From Pseudomonas putida (GTDB lineage: Bacteria > Pseudomonadota > Gammaproteobacteria > Pseudomonadales > Pseudomonadaceae): a stretch of DNA of 64,000 nucleotides. Positions 60,689-64,000 of this stretch are shown one piece after another. Where the stretch lies: NCBI GenBank assembly GCA_029953615.1, contig CP124529.1:1764998-1828997 (forward strand), given 5' to 3'. The first letter of the stretch is position 1, and each line of letters starts with the position of its first letter. The position numbers were made by a program, and so were the translations under genes. The notes below the pieces were generated by a model, which saw only the letters and a list, made by a program, of their open reading frames with translations, did no database searches and had not been told where the DNA came from.

Positions 60689-61924
60689 ATGCTTGAACTA
60701 GTTGCCGCATTTATCTGCCTCACCACCCTCCTCACCTATGTAAATTACCGCTTCATCGGCCTGCCCCCCGCCATCGGCGTGATGGTCACGGCGCTGCTGT
60801 TTTCCCTGATGCTGCAGGGCCTGAGCCTGATCGGCTTCCCCGGCCTGGAAGCGCGCGTCGAAGGGCTGATGAACCAGATCGACTTCAACGACCTGCTGAT
60901 GCACTGGATGCTGGCGTTCCTGCTGTTCGCCGGCGCCTTGCACGTCAACCTCTCCGACCTGCGCAACTACCGCTGGCCCATCGGCCTGCTGGCCACCGTC
61001 GGCGTGCTGATTGCCACCGTAGTCATCGGCTACCTGTCGCACTGGGTGTTCGCCCTGTTCGGCTGGCAGGTACCGCTGATCTATTGCCTTTTGTTCGGTG
61101 CACTGATCTCGCCCACCGACCCGATTGCCGTGCTGGGCGCGCTGCGTACCGCCAATGCCTCCAAACCGCTGAAAACCACCATCGTCGGCGAGTCGCTGTT
61201 CAACGACGGCACCGCTGTGGTGGTGTTCACCGTGCTGCTGGGCATCATCCAGTTGGGCGAAACGCCGAGCATGGCCTACACGGCGATCCTGTTCGTCCGC
61301 GAGGCCATTGGCGGCGTGCTGTTCGGCGGCCTGATCGGCTACGCCACCTACCGCATGATCAAGAGCGTCGAGCAGTACCAGGTGGAAGTGATGCTGACCC
61401 TGGCGCTGGTCATCGGTGGCTCGGCGATGTGCTACGAGCTGCACGTTTCGGCGCCAATCGCCATGGTGGTGGCCGGGCTGATCATCGGCAACCTGGGGCG
61501 CAACCTGGCGATGAACGACATGACCCGTCGCTACATGGACGGTTTCTGGGAACTGATAGACGACATGCTCAACGCCCTGCTGTTCGCGTTGATCGGCCTG
61601 GAGCTGTTGCTGCTGCCATTCAACTGGATGCACCTGGCGGCCGGTAGCGTACTGGCGCTGGCGGTGTTGCTGTCGCGCCTGCTGACCGTGGCCCCGGCGA
61701 TCGTGCTGCTGCGGCGCTGGCGCCCGGTACCCAAGGGCACGGTGCGAGTGCTGACCTGGGGTGGCCTGCGCGGTGGTGTGTCGGTGGCCCTGGCACTGTC
61801 GCTGCCGCAGGGCGATGAGCGTGACCTGCTGCTGTCGATCACCTACATCGTGGTGCTGTCGTCGATCCTGGTGCAGGGGTTGAGCATCGGGCGGGTGGTG
61901 CGCAAGGTCAGCGCCCAGCCTTGA
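60689..61924 (+). CDS. Na+/H+ antiporter, CPA1 family
   Basis: A 411-residue membrane protein with about twelve helices starting MLELVAAFICLTTLLTYVNY. FGALISPTDPIAVLGALR contains the ion-binding Asp of CPA1 exchangers, and VGESLFNDGTAVVVFTVLLG is the second conserved site. It exchanges Na+ (or K+) for H+. ATG 60689 is preferred; the frame is open to 60524 but that part lies in the REP pair. Confidence 0.9.
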   Translation: MLELVAAFICLTTLLTYVNYRFIGLPPAIGVMVTALLFSLMLQGLSLIGFPGLEARVEGLMNQIDFNDLLMHWMLAFLLFAGALHVNLSDLRNYRWPIGLLATVGVLIATVVIGYLSHWVFALFGWQVPLIYCLLFGALISPTDPIAVLGALRTANASKPLKTTIVGESLFNDGTAVVVFTVLLGIIQLGETPSMAYTAILFVREAIGGVLFGGLIGYATYRMIKSVEQYQVEVMLTLALVIGGSAMCYELHVSAPIAMVVAGLIIGNLGRNLAMNDMTRRYMDGFWELIDDMLNALLFALIGLELLLLPFNWMHLAAGSVLALAVLLSRLLTVAPAIVLLRRWRPVPKGTVRVLTWGGLRGGVSVALALSLPQGDERDLLLSITYIVVLSSILVQGLSIGRVVRKVSAQP

Positions 61925-61932
61925 GATAGTTT

Positions 61933-62027
61933 CCGGCCTTTTCGCGGGCTCGCCCGCTCCCACAGGTACACCACAAGTTTCAGAAACGGTGGCGTACCTG
62001 TGGGAGCGGGCAAGCCCGCGAAGCGCC
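61933..62027. repeat. inverted REP pair
   Basis: TTCGCGGGCTCGCCCGCTCC and CCTGTGGGAGCGGGCAAGCC, between convergent genes. Confidence 0.84.
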
Positions 62028-62038
62028 GAACACTGATC

Positions 62039-62440
62039 TTATTCCACCGCCGAATCAGGGAACTGGTCCTGAATGTACTTGATCTCGGTCCGCCCATGCG
62101 GCGCCGGCAACCCATCCTCGCCAAGGTTGACGAAGACCATCTTGTCGACCGTGAGGATGGCCTTGCGGGTAATCTTGTTGCGCACTTCGCACTTGAGGGT
62201 GATCGAGGTACGGCCGAACTCGGTGGCGGTGATGCCCAGCTCGATGATGTCGCCCTGGCGCGAGGCACTGACGAAGTTGATTTCCGATATGTACTTGGTC
62301 ACCACGCGCTGGTTACCCAGCTGGACGATGGCGTAGATCGCTGCCTCTTCGTCGATCCAGCGCAGCAGGCTGCCACCGAACAAAGTGCCGTTTGGGTTGA
62401 GGTCTTCGGGTTTAACCCACTTGCGGGTATGAAAGTTCAT
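62039..62440 (-). CDS. acyl-CoA thioesterase (hotdog fold)
   Basis: A 133-residue protein starting MNFHTRKWVKPEDLNPNGTL behind AGGAGTACAA. FGGSLLRWIDEEAAIYAIVQ is the hotdog helix with the catalytic acid region of YciA-type thioesterases. It would hydrolyse acyl-CoA to free acid and CoA. It is divergent from ahcY. Confidence 0.85.
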   Translation of the reverse strand: MNFHTRKWVKPEDLNPNGTLFGGSLLRWIDEEAAIYAIVQLGNQRVVTKYISEINFVSASRQGDIIELGITATEFGRTSITLKCEVRNKITRKAILTVDKMVFVNLGEDGLPAPHGRTEIKYIQDQFPDSAVE

Positions 62441-62543
62441 TTGTACTCCTGACCTGCCTGGATAACGTGTAGCAATGATGGCAGAGCGGCCGCTGTCGCT
62501 CCATTGAACATCGACTATCGTCGCGATTAATCGACAGAAAGCC

Positions 62544-62572
62544 TTGGGCAAGCCGACGGGCGCGGCTATAAT
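62544..62572 (+). promoter_or_regulatory. sigma-70 promoter of ahcY
   Basis: TTGGGC and a perfect TATAAT are separated by 17 bases, so transcription should start near 62579, giving a leader of about 157 bases with the riboswitch. Confidence 0.7.
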
Positions 62573-62618
62573 CTTCGCCGCTTCACATGGCCGCCCACAG
62601 CGGCGCCATGCCCGCCAC

Positions 62619-64000
<1,382 letters not shown>

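Noticed and set aside
62508..62529. A second SahR-type site (TATCG, CGATT) upstream of the ahcY promoter
   Set aside because: The dyad is imperfect and short, unlike the 28-bp palindrome at sahR; chance is likely.

Overview
The window is about 64 kb of GC-rich chromosome from a Pseudomonas, most likely of the P. putida group. The evidence is the gene content and order (hldE-msbA-waaL LPS-core genes, putP/putA, fba-pgk-epd-tktA, metK, ahcY), the many P. putida-type REP elements ending in CTCCCACAGG, and the codon use. It is ordinary core genome interrupted by two accessory patches. No rRNA, tRNA, CRISPR array or intact insertion sequence was seen.

Layout. 1-4.2 kb: a truncated LysR regulator divergent from an SMR efflux gene, then an FAD oxidoreductase/aldo-keto reductase pair and an unknown protein. 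4.2-17.6 kb: an LPS-core block (hldE, msbA, waaL, a kinase-like gene, three glycosyltransferases, a PIG-L deacetylase, mig-14, wapH-like and wapO-like genes) with the same order as P. aeruginosa PA4996-PA5005. 17.8-24.7 kb: rlmJ, then the divergent proline genes putP and putA around a cluster of seven GTTGCA PutA half-sites. 24.8-26.6 kb: AT-richer accessory DNA with two translationally coupled unknown genes. 26.7-32.5 kb: an acyl-CoA dehydrogenase gene followed by a four-gene cassette (DMT exporter, Fe(II)/2-oxoglutarate oxygenase, EgtD-like methyltransferase, divergent LysR). A 106-bp degenerate copy of the dehydrogenase 3' end lies on the far side, so the cassette sits between direct repeats. 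32.5-46 kb: TldD/TldE-like proteins, an MFS pump, dbpA, a flavoprotein, a YccS-like protein, a periplasmic binding protein, a small winged-helix protein, a YgjP-like metalloprotease and a response regulator with GGDEF and EAL domains. 46-52.5 kb: fba, two lipoproteins, pgk, epd and tktA, all on the minus strand. 52.6-64 kb: a SahR-like regulator with metK, ligB, small envelope proteins, mltA, transporters, a thioesterase, and ahcY behind a SAH riboswitch, cut by the window end.

How the genes work together. The LPS block supplies ADP-heptose, decorates the core, flips lipid A-core and ligates O-antigen. The put genes import proline and oxidise it to glutamate under PutA control. The fba-tkt block covers lower glycolysis, the pentose phosphate pathway and the first step of PLP synthesis. 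metK, the SahR-like protein and ahcY form the methyl cycle, with one apparent SAH-sensing protein and one SAH-sensing RNA.

Caution. Nine genes (hldE, msbA, a glycosyltransferase, putP, tldD-like, the small winged-helix gene, the response regulator, metK, ligB) carry a 1- or 2-base frameshift. Every one is most simply explained as an insertion, and metK and msbA are normally essential. I read these as probable sequence or assembly errors and give full native extents.
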